A stretch of 64,000 nt of DNA from Gammaproteobacteria bacterium (lineage in GTDB: Bacteria > Pseudomonadota > Gammaproteobacteria > UBA6186 > Azoamicaceae): the NCBI GenBank assembly GCA_013288135.1, contig JABDCL010000002.1:124001-188000 (forward strand), read 5' to 3'. Within the stretch, counting starts at the first letter, position 1. The number at the start of each line of letters is the position of its first letter. A program made the position numbers and the translations under genes. Shown piece after piece: positions 1-9,446 of the stretch. The notes beneath the pieces were generated by a model. That model was given only the letters and a program-made list of their open reading frames with translations, did no database searches and had not been told where the DNA came from.

Positions 1-715
1 TCGTTGGGTTGTGGGTAAAATGTCTGAGAAACAATTATCTGCCCACCACTCCATGTTATTTCGGCGAATTACCTTATATATTGGCTTTGCTTTATCTTTA
101 ATTGTCCCCTTTAAAGAATCGGGTATTGATCTCACCGCCCTTTTAGGAGCAGCCGGTATTTTAACTGTAGCGGTTGCTTTTGCGGCACAAACCTCTATTT
201 CAAATTTTTTAAGTGGGGTATTTTTAATCGCAGAAAAATCTTTTATTATAGGAGATTGGGTTTTAGTGAATGATATCCTTGGAGAAGTACTTTCCATCGA
301 TTTATTGTCGGTAAAACTCAGAACAAAAGATAACACTTTGGTTCGGATCCCGAACGAAACTCTTTTAAAATTACAATTTCGCAATGTCTCACGTTTTCCT
401 ATTCGTCGTTGCGATGTTAAAATCAGAATTGCTTTTCATGAAGATTTAGAAAAAGTTAAAAAAATTCTTATGGAAGTAGCCGATCAAAATCCTTTAAGTC
501 TATCTACCCCTATTCCAGAAATTACTTTTCTAGAATTCGGAGAATCAGCCATTATTTTACAACTGAGCGTTTGGGCTAAACAAAAATCTTATAATGATTT
601 ATTAACTAACATACAAATGGAAGCACAAGCTGCACTCAATGCAAACGGCATCGAACTCCCAGCGGCTTATCCAACTTTAGCAACCTTAACAAGCTTGACA
701 ACTAAAAGCCCTTAA
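1..715 (+). CDS. Mechanosensitive channel, MscS family (5' partial)
   Basis: Inner-membrane small-conductance mechanosensitive channel type protein. The visible part has a hydrophobic helix near the start, then the pore-lining Gly/Ala-rich TM3-like stretch (GAAGILTVAVAFAAQ), then a soluble beta domain with GDWV and IPN, as in MscS proteins. The reading frame is open to the left edge (it reads RWVVGKMSE across the boundary), so the GTG at 11 and ATG at 20 are probably internal and upstream membrane helices lie outside the window. The family role is release of solutes on hypo-osmotic shock. No partner gene is visible. Confidence 0.85.
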   Translation, partial: RWVVGKMSEKQLSAHHSMLFRRITLYIGFALSLIVPFKESGIDLTALLGAAGILTVAVAFAAQTSISNFLSGVFLIAEKSFIIGDWVLVNDILGEVLSIDLLSVKLRTKDNTLVRIPNETLLKLQFRNVSRFPIRRCDVKIRIAFHEDLEKVKKILMEVADQNPLSLSTPIPEITFLEFGESAIILQLSVWAKQKSYNDLLTNIQMEAQAALNANGIELPAAYPTLATLTSLTTKSP

Positions 716-836
716 AAAAAAATTTTCCAAGTGTTGTTGCAATAAAAAAAAATATGTTAAGCTACCCTCTGTTAGAACATTATACTAAGGTCGGTAAACG
801 ATTATGTAGTATGTATTCTGACAAAAGAACACGAGG

Positions 837-865
837 CTTACTAATTTAAATTTTAATTTAGTAAG
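837..865. promoter_or_regulatory. AT-rich palindrome in leader of small exported protein gene
   Basis: Arms 837-850 and 852-865 match at 13 of 14 positions around a one-base centre (CTTACTAA...TTAGTAAG). It lies 53 nt before the start codon at 918, with no gene in between. It could be an operator or a 5'-UTR stem; the sequence does not decide. Confidence 0.4.
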
Positions 866-917
866 AGACTTCGTAAGTGTAATGACGTCGTTTCATTTTT
901 AATTTTTGGAGAATATC

Positions 918-1112
918 ATGAGAGCATTTATTTTAACTGCTGTTGCCGCTTTATCTTTGGCTTCCGGTGCTGCATTTGCTGCAATGTCTGCCGATGACTG
1001 TAAAAAGGCAATGGCTGATTGCGCTACTAAAACTTCACAAGCTGATAAAGCAAACTGTCAAGCCGAAGTTACAAAGAAAGATGCAACTTGCAAACCAGAA
1101 GCTGCAATGTAA
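918..1112 (+). CDS. Small exported cysteine-containing protein
   Basis: 64-residue protein with a clear Sec signal peptide (MRAFILTAVAALSLASGAAFA, cleavage expected after AFA). The mature part has about 40 residues, is Lys/Ala-rich and contains four cysteines spaced as possible disulfide or metal pairs. I start at ATG 918 because TTGGAGAA ends about 5 nt before it; an upstream TTG in the same frame is less likely. A strong terminator follows. Function is unknown; it looks like a small periplasmic protein. Its 5' region shares a similar leader with the next gene (gtcgt..catttaat..TTGGAGAA), so the two may be co-regulated. Confidence 0.7.
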   Translation: MRAFILTAVAALSLASGAAFAAMSADDCKKAMADCATKTSQADKANCQAEVTKKDATCKPEAAM

Positions 1113-1134
1113 TTAGCTTTTGCTAATTCTTTGT

Positions 1135-1170
1135 AAAGGTGAACCCCTCAAAAGGTTCACCTTTTTTATT
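1135..1170 (+). terminator. Rho-independent terminator
   Basis: Perfect 11-bp stem AAAGGTGAACC (1135-1145) with GGTTCACCTTT (1154-1164) and a short loop, running into TTTTTT. It closes the small exported protein gene ending at 1112. Confidence 0.9.
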
Positions 1171-1329
1171 TCCTTAAATATCATCCTTGCGTTATATACC
1201 TTGTTACAGGCAAAAAACTGTGATAATTTAAAAATAGATAGTTAAAAATCGCAGTTATAGCTAAAACTATAGGTTAAACTGTCAAAAAAAAGGTATGTCG
1301 TCATTTAATTTGATTGGAGAACAGTAATC

Positions 1330-1596
1330 ATGAAAGGAATTTCCAAAAAAGGTTTAATTGTTGCTACAGCTGCCGCTAGTCTTATTGCTTCCGGTTTTCT
1401 TTTCACAGCACAAGCTAATGAAAAGGCAAAGGAAAAGGAAGAGAAACATCATGGCAAAGTAAAATGCCACAGTGTTGATGAGAAAGGCAAAGGTAAAGAT
1501 TGGATGGCAAAAGATGCCGATGAATGCACCGCAAAAGGCGGCACAGTCGTCGAAGAAAAGAAAGAAATGAAGAAAGAAGGCAAAAAAGCAGAGTAA
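1330..1596 (+). CDS. Small exported Lys/Glu-rich protein
   Basis: 88 residues. A signal peptide is visible (hydrophobic GLIVATAAASLIASGFLFTAQA, cleavage after AQA). The mature protein is very rich in Lys and Glu, with a short core KCHSVDEKGKGKDWMAKDADECTAKGGT followed by a charged tail. The core faintly recalls DUF2282/BufA-type small periplasmic proteins (Cys, Trp, then Cys-x-x-x-Gly-Gly), but only two cysteines are present and I do not assign it. RBS TTGGAGAA precedes ATG 1330. It resembles the gene at 918 in size, export and leader sequence. Confidence 0.65.
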   Translation: MKGISKKGLIVATAAASLIASGFLFTAQANEKAKEKEEKHHGKVKCHSVDEKGKGKDWMAKDADECTAKGGTVVEEKKEMKKEGKKAE

Positions 1597-1633
1597 TTTC
1601 CTTCTTCCTCAGGCTCCCTCCTCTTAGTTCCCC

Positions 1634-1668
1634 CACTTTGAAAAAGGGGGGGCTAGGGGGGGATTTCT
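1634..1668. repeat. C/G-run palindromic intergenic element
   Basis: CCCCCACTTTGAAAAAGGGGGGG followed by a second G-run. This is a short imperfect hairpin of a type common between genes in many bacteria. It lies directly against the 3' end of cysS and the 3' end of the small exported gene, so it may act as a bidirectional terminator. Confidence 0.45.
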
Positions 1669-1672
1669 CACC

Positions 1673-3058
1673 TCACCCCAACCGCCACAATGTCCCCGAA
1701 GCCGTATCTTCTAAAATAACGCCCAAGCTTGTTAATTTATCTCGAATTTTATCAGATTCAGCCCAATTTTTTGCCATTCTTGCTTCATCACGTTGTTGGA
1801 TGAGTGTCTCAATCATTGCAGCATCCACTTTAGCTTTACCAATATGATGCAGAAAAGCGACCGGATCTTGATGCAGTAATCCCAAAACACCCCCTAATTT
1901 CTTTAACAACGCTCCCAATGTTTGCGCTTCCTCTGGTTCACTATTTTTAATTCGATTAATTTCTCGCGCTATATCAAATAATACTGATAATGCCACCGGT
2001 GTATTAAAATCATCATCCATCGCTTCTTGAAAACGCTGTTCAAATTCTGTATTGCTGGGTGGTAACAAGTCTTCTATCGGTAAACCTCTTAATGCGGTGT
2101 ATAATCGCTCTAATGGGCTCTTAGCTGCATCCAAAGAATCTTCTGAATAGTCGACTGGACTTCTATAATGACTCGCAATGGTAAAATAGCGTAATATCTC
2201 TCCATCGTAATTTTTCAAAAAATCTCGAATTCTTAAAAAATTACCCAAGGATTTTGACATTTTTTCTTTATTGATTTGCAAAAAGCCCGTATGGATCCAC
2301 ATATTCACAAAGCGTTTACCGGTAATAGCTTCAGACTGGGCTCGTTCATTTTCATGATGCGGAAATTTTAAATCCGCTCCCCCCCCATGAATATCAAACG
2401 TCTCCCCTAATTCATCAAGGGACATGGCTGAACATTCCGTATGCCACCCAGGTCGTCCTAAACCCCAAGGAGAGGGCCATTCTGGTTCCCCAGGTTTGGC
2501 TGCTTTCCATAATACAAAATCTAAAGGACTCTGTTTTGCCTCATTAATATCCACCCTGGACCCTGCTTGTAAATCCTCTAACACGCGATGTGAGAGACAG
2601 CCATAGCTTTCAAATTTTTGAACATCGTAATAAACATCCCCATTGGCGGCTAGATAGGCATAACCCTTATCTAATAACTGTTGTATCATGCGAATCATTT
2701 GATCTATATATTGAGTTGCTCTGGGGACAACATCATAAGGAAGAATATTGAGCGCTCTTTCATCTTCCTCCATCGCTTGGATAAAACGTTCAGTCACCGC
2801 TTCAAAGGGTTCTTTATTTTCAAGCGCACGAAAAATTATTTTATCATCAATATCAGTAATATTACGAACCGATTTCACTTCATACCCACGATAACGTAAA
2901 TACCGGATCATCACATCAAATGATAAAGAAGTCCGTGCATGTCCTATATGACAATAATCATAAACGGTAATACCACAAACATAGATCCCTACTTTCCCTG
3001 GTACTATAGGTTTAAAAATTTCTTTTTGTTTACTTAAACTATTATAAATTTTTAGCAT
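1673..3058 (-). CDS. cysS: Cysteinyl-tRNA synthetase
   Basis: Class I aminoacyl-tRNA synthetase charging tRNA-Cys, cytoplasmic and essential. 461 residues, the usual length. HIGH motif is intact (CHIGHARTS, about residue 37), KMSKS is intact (near 266), and zinc-ligand residues are recognisable (Cys in VCGITVYDY, WHTECS, HHENE). Its start overlaps the end of gltX by 17 bp on the same strand, so the two are probably translated from one message. Confidence 0.97.
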   Translation of the reverse strand: MLKIYNSLSKQKEIFKPIVPGKVGIYVCGITVYDYCHIGHARTSLSFDVMIRYLRYRGYEVKSVRNITDIDDKIIFRALENKEPFEAVTERFIQAMEEDERALNILPYDVVPRATQYIDQMIRMIQQLLDKGYAYLAANGDVYYDVQKFESYGCLSHRVLEDLQAGSRVDINEAKQSPLDFVLWKAAKPGEPEWPSPWGLGRPGWHTECSAMSLDELGETFDIHGGGADLKFPHHENERAQSEAITGKRFVNMWIHTGFLQINKEKMSKSLGNFLRIRDFLKNYDGEILRYFTIASHYRSPVDYSEDSLDAAKSPLERLYTALRGLPIEDLLPPSNTEFEQRFQEAMDDDFNTPVALSVLFDIAREINRIKNSEPEEAQTLGALLKKLGGVLGLLHQDPVAFLHHIGKAKVDAAMIETLIQQRDEARMAKNWAESDKIRDKLTSLGVILEDTASGTLWRLG

Positions 3059-4454
3059 ATTCTGCTGCTGCCTGTAACCGTTTTAAAGCAAAATCAATCC
3101 CCATCAATTCTATGATCCGAGCCAATTCTGGACCATGAAGCTCAGCAGTCAACGCAGCTCTTAATGGAAAAAATAATGCTTTCCCTTTAAACCCTGTTTC
3201 AAGCTGACAATGACTTAACCAATCTGAAAATACAAAATTATCTTTGGCACTTTCTAATAAGCGTATGACCGTCTTAAAAAACTCAGACCCTGCATGATGA
3301 ATCACGGCACCCTCTTCGCCTGCATAAGTTAAATGAGGCGCAAAAAGTGCCTCCGCCCACCGTTTGGCTTCATGCGGCATCACAATATTGGCTTGAATGA
3401 CAGCAGCAAAGATTGGCTGTTTATCTTTGGGGACTTGTTCTTCTGTGTAGGGTGCAATTAATTGACAAAATTCTTCCAAAGGAACACGATGCATCGCCTC
3501 TTTTTGCCAATATGCCAGCTGATCACTGTCATAATGCGCAGGCGAAGTACTAATGTGTGCCAACTTAAAATGATCGATTAATGCCTGTAAATTTTGATAC
3601 CCGGGATCACTATAATAATGTCCTAAACGCGCAAGATAATTTAACAATCCCAGCGGGTGATAGCCCTCCTCTCGCAAGTCTTTAAGTGATCGACTCCCAT
3701 TTCGTTTAGACAAAGGACTGTTATCAGGTCCTAATATAGTGGGGAAATGGCCATAATTAGGAACAGCTAATCCTAAGGTTTTAAGAATTAAAATTTGACG
3801 TGGGGTATTTGTTAAATGATCATCCCCTCGTAAAGCATAAGTAATCCCCATTAAAGCATCATCAATTGCATTACAAAACATAAATGGAGCAGTGCCATCA
3901 CCACGCCGAATGATAAAATCTCCGATATGATCATTTTCAAACCGCTGTGGACCTTTCACAGCATCTTCAAACTCAACTACACCCCCGCGTAGAATATGAA
4001 AACGTAAAGTGGGTTTTAGTCCTTCTGTCAATTTTTGTTCTTTAGCTTGTTCCGATAAATTCCGACAAGTCCCCGGATATCTTGGAGGTTCTCCCCGACT
4101 TAACTGCACTTTTCGTGTCATTGATAGCTGCTGCTCAGTACAAAAACAAGGATAGGCAAAACCAGAATCTTCTAATTGATAATAATACTCATCATAAATT
4201 GCTTGTCGCTCGGATTGATAAAAAGGTCCCTCATCCCAATGAATGCCAAGCCAATTCAAATCTTGCAGAATGGTCTCTGCATAACTTTTTTCTGAACGAA
4301 GCTGATCGGTATCTTCAATCCGTAGCAAAAATACCCCCCCTTGTTGCCGTGTAAATAAATAATTAAACAAGGCAGCACGAAGGTTTCCAAAATGCATAAG
4401 ACCTGTAGGGCTTGGAGCAAAACGGGTTTTACAGATATGTTTTGTTTCTGACAT
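3042..4454 (-). CDS. gltX: Glutamyl-tRNA synthetase
   Basis: Class I synthetase charging tRNA-Glu. The N-terminal signature reads APSPTGLMHFGNLR (HIGH-equivalent region) and the second signature reads LSKRNG (KMSKS equivalent, near residue 247). 470 residues from ATG 4454; an upstream in-frame TTG at 4463 adds three residues and is less likely. Overlaps cysS downstream. Some gammaproteobacteria carry two GltX-like proteins; whether this one is the canonical or the second copy cannot be told here. Confidence 0.93.
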   Translation of the reverse strand: MSETKHICKTRFAPSPTGLMHFGNLRAALFNYLFTRQQGGVFLLRIEDTDQLRSEKSYAETILQDLNWLGIHWDEGPFYQSERQAIYDEYYYQLEDSGFAYPCFCTEQQLSMTRKVQLSRGEPPRYPGTCRNLSEQAKEQKLTEGLKPTLRFHILRGGVVEFEDAVKGPQRFENDHIGDFIIRRGDGTAPFMFCNAIDDALMGITYALRGDDHLTNTPRQILILKTLGLAVPNYGHFPTILGPDNSPLSKRNGSRSLKDLREEGYHPLGLLNYLARLGHYYSDPGYQNLQALIDHFKLAHISTSPAHYDSDQLAYWQKEAMHRVPLEEFCQLIAPYTEEQVPKDKQPIFAAVIQANIVMPHEAKRWAEALFAPHLTYAGEEGAVIHHAGSEFFKTVIRLLESAKDNFVFSDWLSHCQLETGFKGKALFFPLRAALTAELHGPELARIIELMGIDFALKRLQAAAEYAKNL

Positions 4455-4584
4455 AAGAATCAACTAATAAATATTTACACTATACACATATTACATAATT
4501 GCAAGACATACAACCAGAGGCTACTAATAGCCCATCACCATTTTTAATGATATTCTATTGTCTTTATGAAAATAGGAGTTAACC

Positions 4585-5082
4585 ATGCCAATAGTTAAGT
4601 TACATACTTCTTTAGGCCCCATTGAAATTGAGTTAGATGACAAGGCTGCTCCTAAAACAACCCAAAACTTTCTAGACTATATCAATTCTGGTTTTTATAA
4701 CGGTACTATTTTTCATAGAGTTATCAAAGGATTTATGATCCAAGGCGGGGGTTTTGAATCTGGCATGAAACAAAAAGAATCAAAAAAACCCATCCCTAAT
4801 GAAGCCAAAACTGGATTAAAGAATGATACTGGCACCATCGCAATGGCACGCACTAACGATCCCCATTCTGCCTCCTCCCAGTTTTTTATTAACGTGAATA
4901 ATAACGCTTTTCTAAACTACAAGAATGATACGATTGAAGGCTATGGCTATTGTGCTTTTGGAAAAGTGACTGAAGGAATGGATATCATTCAAAAAATCAG
5001 TCAAGCAGCAACCAGTAGACAAGCTGGGCATGATGATGTGCCTACCGAAGATATTTTTATCTTAGGTGCTGAAGTAGTGTAA
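4585..5082 (+). CDS. ppiB: Peptidyl-prolyl cis-trans isomerase B (cyclophilin)
   Basis: 165-residue cytosolic cyclophilin without signal peptide. Family motifs are visible: FHRVIKGFMIQGG, GTIAMARTNDPHSASSQFFINV, and the C-terminal FGKVTEGMDIIQKI. It catalyses prolyl isomerisation in protein folding. RBS AGGAG precedes ATG 4585. lpxH follows on the same strand after a short palindromic repeat. Confidence 0.95.
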   Translation: MPIVKLHTSLGPIEIELDDKAAPKTTQNFLDYINSGFYNGTIFHRVIKGFMIQGGGFESGMKQKESKKPIPNEAKTGLKNDTGTIAMARTNDPHSASSQFFINVNNNAFLNYKNDTIEGYGYCAFGKVTEGMDIIQKISQAATSRQAGHDDVPTEDIFILGAEVV

Positions 5083-5086
5083 GTCT

Positions 5087-5103
5087 ATGGTGTCAGACAC
5101 CAT
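5087..5103. repeat. GGTGTCAGACACC palindromic repeat
   Basis: Perfect 17-nt palindrome ATGGTGTCAGACACCAT between ppiB and lpxH. The same core recurs at 47657-47669 and 47759-47771, so it is a dispersed repeat and not coding sequence. It creates a spurious upstream start for lpxH. Confidence 0.7.
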
Positions 5104-5116
5104 CGGAAATTTATAT

Positions 5117-5893
5117 ATGACCACTTTATTTATCTCTGATCTACATTTACATAGCACAAGACCAGAGACTTCAAAACTTTTTTTAAATTTTTTGAACACC
5201 AAAGCAAAAACCGCAAATGCACTGTATATTTTAGGCGACTTTTTTGAAGCTTGGATTGGGGAGGATAATTATAATATCCATGATAATACCATTATCCAAG
5301 GATTAACAGAGTTTTCTAAAACAGGCATTCCACTTTTTTTTATGCAGGGTAATCGAGATTTTTTAATCAACCACATTTTTGCTAAAAAAATAAAATGTAC
5401 ATTACTTCCAGATCCTTATCTACTTGAAATAGAAGGTCAACGGATACTATTAATGCATGGTGATTTATTGTGTACCAAAGATATAGGATATCAATGGTTT
5501 CGAAAATTTGTTAGACATCCCATTATTAAACGCGTATTTTTAAATTTACCCCTTTTCTTGCGCAGAAAAATTGCAGGAACCTTACGCATGACAAGTTCAC
5601 GACCAAAACAAAAAGATTTAAAAAAACCAAATGAACCCTTAAAAAGTCCATTAAAAAACTCCTCCCATGAAAAATATGATGTTACTCAACAGGCTGTCCA
5701 TCATTATCTTCAAACATACCAAGCAGACTGCCTTATTCATGGTCATACACACCGCGAGGGGATCCATCAATTCGAGCTAAATGGCGTTTCTAAAAAAAGG
5801 TTTGTACTAGGTGATTGGGAGGAAACAGGCTCTGTTTTAGTATTCAATAAAAATACCATTTATTTAGAGAAAGTAGTATGCACAACCACATAA
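5117..5893 (+). CDS. lpxH: UDP-2,3-diacylglucosamine diphosphatase
   Basis: Calcineurin-like metallophosphoesterase of lipid A synthesis, converting UDP-2,3-diacylglucosamine to lipid X plus UMP at the inner membrane. Metal-binding motifs in order: ISDLHL, GDFFEAWIGED, GNRDF, LMHGD, HGHTH. 258 residues from ATG 5117 (MTTLFISDLH). An in-frame ATG at 5087 lies in the dispersed GGTGTCAGACACC repeat and would add ten unrelated residues, so I reject it. The insert around residues 160-190 is unusually Lys/Pro-rich. Overlaps the PAP2 gene by 16 bp. Confidence 0.93.
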   Translation: MTTLFISDLHLHSTRPETSKLFLNFLNTKAKTANALYILGDFFEAWIGEDNYNIHDNTIIQGLTEFSKTGIPLFFMQGNRDFLINHIFAKKIKCTLLPDPYLLEIEGQRILLMHGDLLCTKDIGYQWFRKFVRHPIIKRVFLNLPLFLRRKIAGTLRMTSSRPKQKDLKKPNEPLKSPLKNSSHEKYDVTQQAVHHYLQTYQADCLIHGHTHREGIHQFELNGVSKKRFVLGDWEETGSVLVFNKNTIYLEKVVCTTT

Positions 5894-6603
5894 AGTTCCT
5901 AGAAAATTGGAAATCTTTGATTTTTGTCCATTGTTTTTTATTTATATGCATTCTGCTATGGATTTCTCCTCTAACACACACCGTGTGTAAGCAGATGGAT
6001 AGCTATATCTTTACACTATTAAACTCTAGTTTAATTGGAAGCACTTATTTACAATCGCTGTTTGGGCTCTTTAACCATCGACTCGAAACCAAACTTAATT
6101 TAGTTTTCGCGGTTATTATTAATATCTTAGCAATCTTAGCAACCCACAATAAAAATCTTCGCAAAATCCGATTATTACAATACTTATATTTTTGGGCATG
6201 TTTTCAAATTGGCTTTATGTTCCAAGACTGGATATTACACACAGTTCTTCATCTTGAAAGGCTCTCCCCTTCTTTAATGATTGAACCCGCATTTCAGCTT
6301 TCTGAAGTATTAAATGATCCTAATATTAAAGATCGCTCTTTGCATTCTTTCCCCAGTGGTCATGCTTTTTCAATGATATTCTGGGGAACCTTTACATTTT
6401 TATCTTCCCCTCGATATATTGGCGTTACCTCTCTTATGATTGGAATATTTCTTTCTACTGCCCGATTATTTAGCGGCGCTCATTGGTTCAGTGATGTTGC
6501 ATTTTCAAGTATCCTTGCACTCTGTTGGTTAACCTGGACTCTGCACACACCCATTTACCAAAGTATTAAAAAGAAACAAGAGGCGGTTTTAAGTTTGTGC
6601 TAA
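5878..6603 (+). CDS. PAP2-family membrane phosphatase
   Basis: Integral membrane lipid phosphatase with about six hydrophobic segments. PAP2 signatures are visible: HSFPSGHAF (about residues 158-166) and SGAHWFSDV (about 199-207), with the catalytic His in each. Coupling to lpxH by a 16-bp overlap suggests a role with lipid A or undecaprenyl carriers (LpxE/LpxT-like or BacA-type), but the substrate cannot be read from sequence. Its last 15 bases overlap the convergent pepN gene. Confidence 0.85.
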   Translation: MHNHIKFLENWKSLIFVHCFLFICILLWISPLTHTVCKQMDSYIFTLLNSSLIGSTYLQSLFGLFNHRLETKLNLVFAVIINILAILATHNKNLRKIRLLQYLYFWACFQIGFMFQDWILHTVLHLERLSPSLMIEPAFQLSEVLNDPNIKDRSLHSFPSGHAFSMIFWGTFTFLSSPRYIGVTSLMIGIFLSTARLFSGAHWFSDVAFSSILALCWLTWTLHTPIYQSIKKKQEAVLSLC

Positions 6604-9213
6604 GGATTTACTCACCACTTCGTAAATATCTTTAGAAAGCTTGGATTCTGCTTTAATTTTCTCCAACTCCGCCTTCATTTTATTTTGACGTTCAACATCA
6701 AACTTTTTCCATCGCGTAAAAGGATTAATCATCCGAGCAGCAACTTGTGGATTTAAACGATCTAATTTCAAAACTATTTCTCTTAAAAATGCATATCCTT
6801 TCCCCGATTTTTCATGAAATCGCACTGGGTTACTACTAGAAAAAGCACCAATTAAGGCATACACTTTATTCGGGTTGGTAATCTCAAATGCAGGATGATT
6901 AATAAGTGCCTTGACATTCTCCAAGGTGTTTTCTGATTCTGAAATTGCCTGGACTGTAAACCATTTGTTGACAACTAACGGTTCATGCTGCCATCGAACA
7001 TAAAAATCTGCTAATGCTTCTTTACTCTCTAAACAGTCTTTTTGTGTTAATGCACTTAAGGCCCCTAGTTTATCTGTCATATTATTGGCTTCGTGGTATT
7101 GTTTTATACAAATATTTAATACCGTTTTATCTTCTTTTAATAGCATTAAATAATGCAAACAAAGATTTTTAAAGCTTCGTTTTGCGGCATCAGAAGCAGA
7201 ATAAACATATCGACCTGGCGTTAAATAATTCTGATAAGCATTCAATAACTCTGTCGTAAAAGATTTTGCAAAGTTATCTTTTAAAAACGTTCTTGCAGCC
7301 ATAATAGCATCAATGTCAGCAATAGCCACAGATTCAATTAATTCATTCGTGGTTGGAAAGCTAAAAATTTGGGCTTTAAAGTCTGGCGTCACATCCGCCT
7401 TCCAAAATAAACGATAAGCCTCTAACCACACGGATTCTAATTTTAATTGTTGCCCTGATTTATACGCCTCCATTAACCTTAATAATACTCGCTCAGTAAG
7501 CTTGTGACCTGCATCCCAACGATTAAAATCATCGCTGTCGTGCGCTAACAAAAAGGCCAATTGCTCATCACTTAACGATGTTTTTACTTTCACCGGTGCC
7601 GAAAACTCTCGCAACAATGATAACACGGGTCGTTCTGTTATATTGGAAAAATGAAACACTTGTTCTGCTTCTCTCAGTTCTAGCACTTGTGTTTTAGGTA
7701 AAATATCTTTTCCATTTTTATCTAATAAACCAATGGCTATCGGAATATGAAAAGCCTCCTTGGTGATTTGACCTGGGGTACTGGGGCAAGACTGTTTCAG
7801 TTTTAAATCATATGTTTTTTTGGCTGCATCATAAACTTCTTGTACTTCAATCTCGGGAGTACCTGCTTGACTATACCATAAACGAAATTGAGTCAAATCT
7901 TTCTTAGAAGCAGCTTCCATTGCAGCCACAAAATCATCGGTAGTTGCCGCTTGTCCATCATGTCGTTCAAAATAAATATCCATGCCCTTTCGAAAGTTTT
8001 CCCATCCCAATAAAGTTTTCAGCATACGGATGACTTCAGCCCCTTTTTCATACACTGTCATCGTATAAAAATTATTAATTTCCATGTAGGATTCGGGTCT
8101 AACAGCATGACTCATTGGTCCTGCATCTTCAGCAAATTGTCTTGATCGAATAAGTCTTGCATCTTCAATTAAACTGACCGAGGATTTATTGATCTCTGAA
8201 GAAAAATGATGTTCTCGAAATACTGTTAGGCCCTCTTTCAAGCTTAATTGGAACCAATCACGACAAGTAATCCGATTTCCTGTCCAATTATGAAAATACT
8301 CATGTCCAACTACAGCATCAATATGATAATAATCAGAATCTGTCGCTGTTTCGGGGCTTGCTAAAACATATTTAGAATTAAAAAGATTGAGTCCCTTATT
8401 TTCCATAGCACCCATGTTAAAATCATTCACCGCCACTATCATATAAATATCGAGATCATATTCACGACCATAGGTTACTTCATCCCATTTCATCGCTTTT
8501 TTAAGGGCTTCCATTGCGTATCGAGACTTATCTAAATTTTCCCGCTCAACATATAACTTAAGAGTAATTAACCGTCCCGAACACGTCACAAAATTATCTT
8601 CTACGGCTATTAAGTCTCCTGCAACCAAAGCAAATAAATAACTGGGTTTTTTGAAGGGATCCTCCCATTTTACCCAATGATAATTAGGATTATTTTCAGA
8701 ATCCCCTGTTTCAACACAGTTCCCATTGGATAACAAAACTGGATAACGACGTTTATCAGCTATAATTTTGGTGGTAAATTTTGCCATAACATCGGGTCTG
8801 TCTGGATAATAAGTCATTCGCCGAAACCCTTCTGACTCACACTGAGTACAAAAAAGACCACTGGAACGAAATAAGCCCGTTAATTCCGAATTTGTTTCAG
8901 GATGAATTTCGGTTTCAATCTGCAAAGAGAATTTATCTGGAACATGAGGAATCGTTAAGGTTTCTTGATCAAGTATATATTCGGATTGAGATAAAGATCT
9001 TCCTTCCAATGATAAGTTTTTAAGTTCCAATTTTGTACCCAATAAAACTAAAGGGGTGTTAGCATTTGCAACGTTCTCATTTCTCTTAAAAGTGACGTGG
9101 CTTTTAACCAGCGTTTTGGTTTCCTCTAAATGAAAGGTGAGATCGACAGTCTCTACCCAATAAGCGGGCGGTTGATAATCCTTTAGATAAATAGTCTTGG
9201 GTTGTGTGGTCAT
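6589..9213 (-). CDS. pepN: Aminopeptidase N (M1 zinc metallopeptidase)
   Basis: 874 residues, close to the E. coli enzyme. Cytoplasmic broad-specificity aminopeptidase. Exopeptidase motif GAMEN (about residue 265) and zinc motif HEYFH with distal Glu in LKEGLTVFREHHFS (about 300-330) are intact. C-terminal helical domains complete the M1 fold. RBS AGGA precedes ATG 9213. Convergent with the PAP2 gene. Confidence 0.96.
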   Translation of the reverse strand: MTTQPKTIYLKDYQPPAYWVETVDLTFHLEETKTLVKSHVTFKRNENVANANTPLVLLGTKLELKNLSLEGRSLSQSEYILDQETLTIPHVPDKFSLQIETEIHPETNSELTGLFRSSGLFCTQCESEGFRRMTYYPDRPDVMAKFTTKIIADKRRYPVLLSNGNCVETGDSENNPNYHWVKWEDPFKKPSYLFALVAGDLIAVEDNFVTCSGRLITLKLYVERENLDKSRYAMEALKKAMKWDEVTYGREYDLDIYMIVAVNDFNMGAMENKGLNLFNSKYVLASPETATDSDYYHIDAVVGHEYFHNWTGNRITCRDWFQLSLKEGLTVFREHHFSSEINKSSVSLIEDARLIRSRQFAEDAGPMSHAVRPESYMEINNFYTMTVYEKGAEVIRMLKTLLGWENFRKGMDIYFERHDGQAATTDDFVAAMEAASKKDLTQFRLWYSQAGTPEIEVQEVYDAAKKTYDLKLKQSCPSTPGQITKEAFHIPIAIGLLDKNGKDILPKTQVLELREAEQVFHFSNITERPVLSLLREFSAPVKVKTSLSDEQLAFLLAHDSDDFNRWDAGHKLTERVLLRLMEAYKSGQQLKLESVWLEAYRLFWKADVTPDFKAQIFSFPTTNELIESVAIADIDAIMAARTFLKDNFAKSFTTELLNAYQNYLTPGRYVYSASDAAKRSFKNLCLHYLMLLKEDKTVLNICIKQYHEANNMTDKLGALSALTQKDCLESKEALADFYVRWQHEPLVVNKWFTVQAISESENTLENVKALINHPAFEITNPNKVYALIGAFSSSNPVRFHEKSGKGYAFLREIVLKLDRLNPQVAARMINPFTRWKKFDVERQNKMKAELEKIKAESKLSKDIYEVVSKSLAQT

Positions 9214-9259
9214 TTTAATTCCTATTTGTTCCTGCGATCTTTTCTTCGGCCTTCCCGTT

Positions 9260-9316
9260 ACGCCCCCTCCCCTTCCCTCCCCCGTGAAACAGGGGAGGGA
9301 GCTTAAGGAAGGGACC
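9260..9316. repeat. Palindromic CCTTCCCTCCCCC/GGGGAGGGA element
   Basis: Intergenic inverted repeat with long C- and G-run arms (CCCTTCCCTCCCCC...GGGGAGGGAGC..GGAAGGG). It lies upstream of pepN and about 130 nt before vgrG. Probably a dispersed repeat that could also stop transcription. Nothing else is recognised between 9214 and 9446 apart from an imperfect CTCCCCCATT/AATGGAGGAG stem that overlaps the vgrG ribosome-binding site. Confidence 0.5.
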
Positions 9317-9446
9317 TTTTTATTGATTGATGCTCTAAATATTCATTCTACTCTACCATGACTTTAAAAAATTTACAAAAACGATTGCTTTTAAGTTCTT
9401 AATCCGATATTGTGCTCCCCCATTAAGCAATGGAGGAGTAGAAAAA

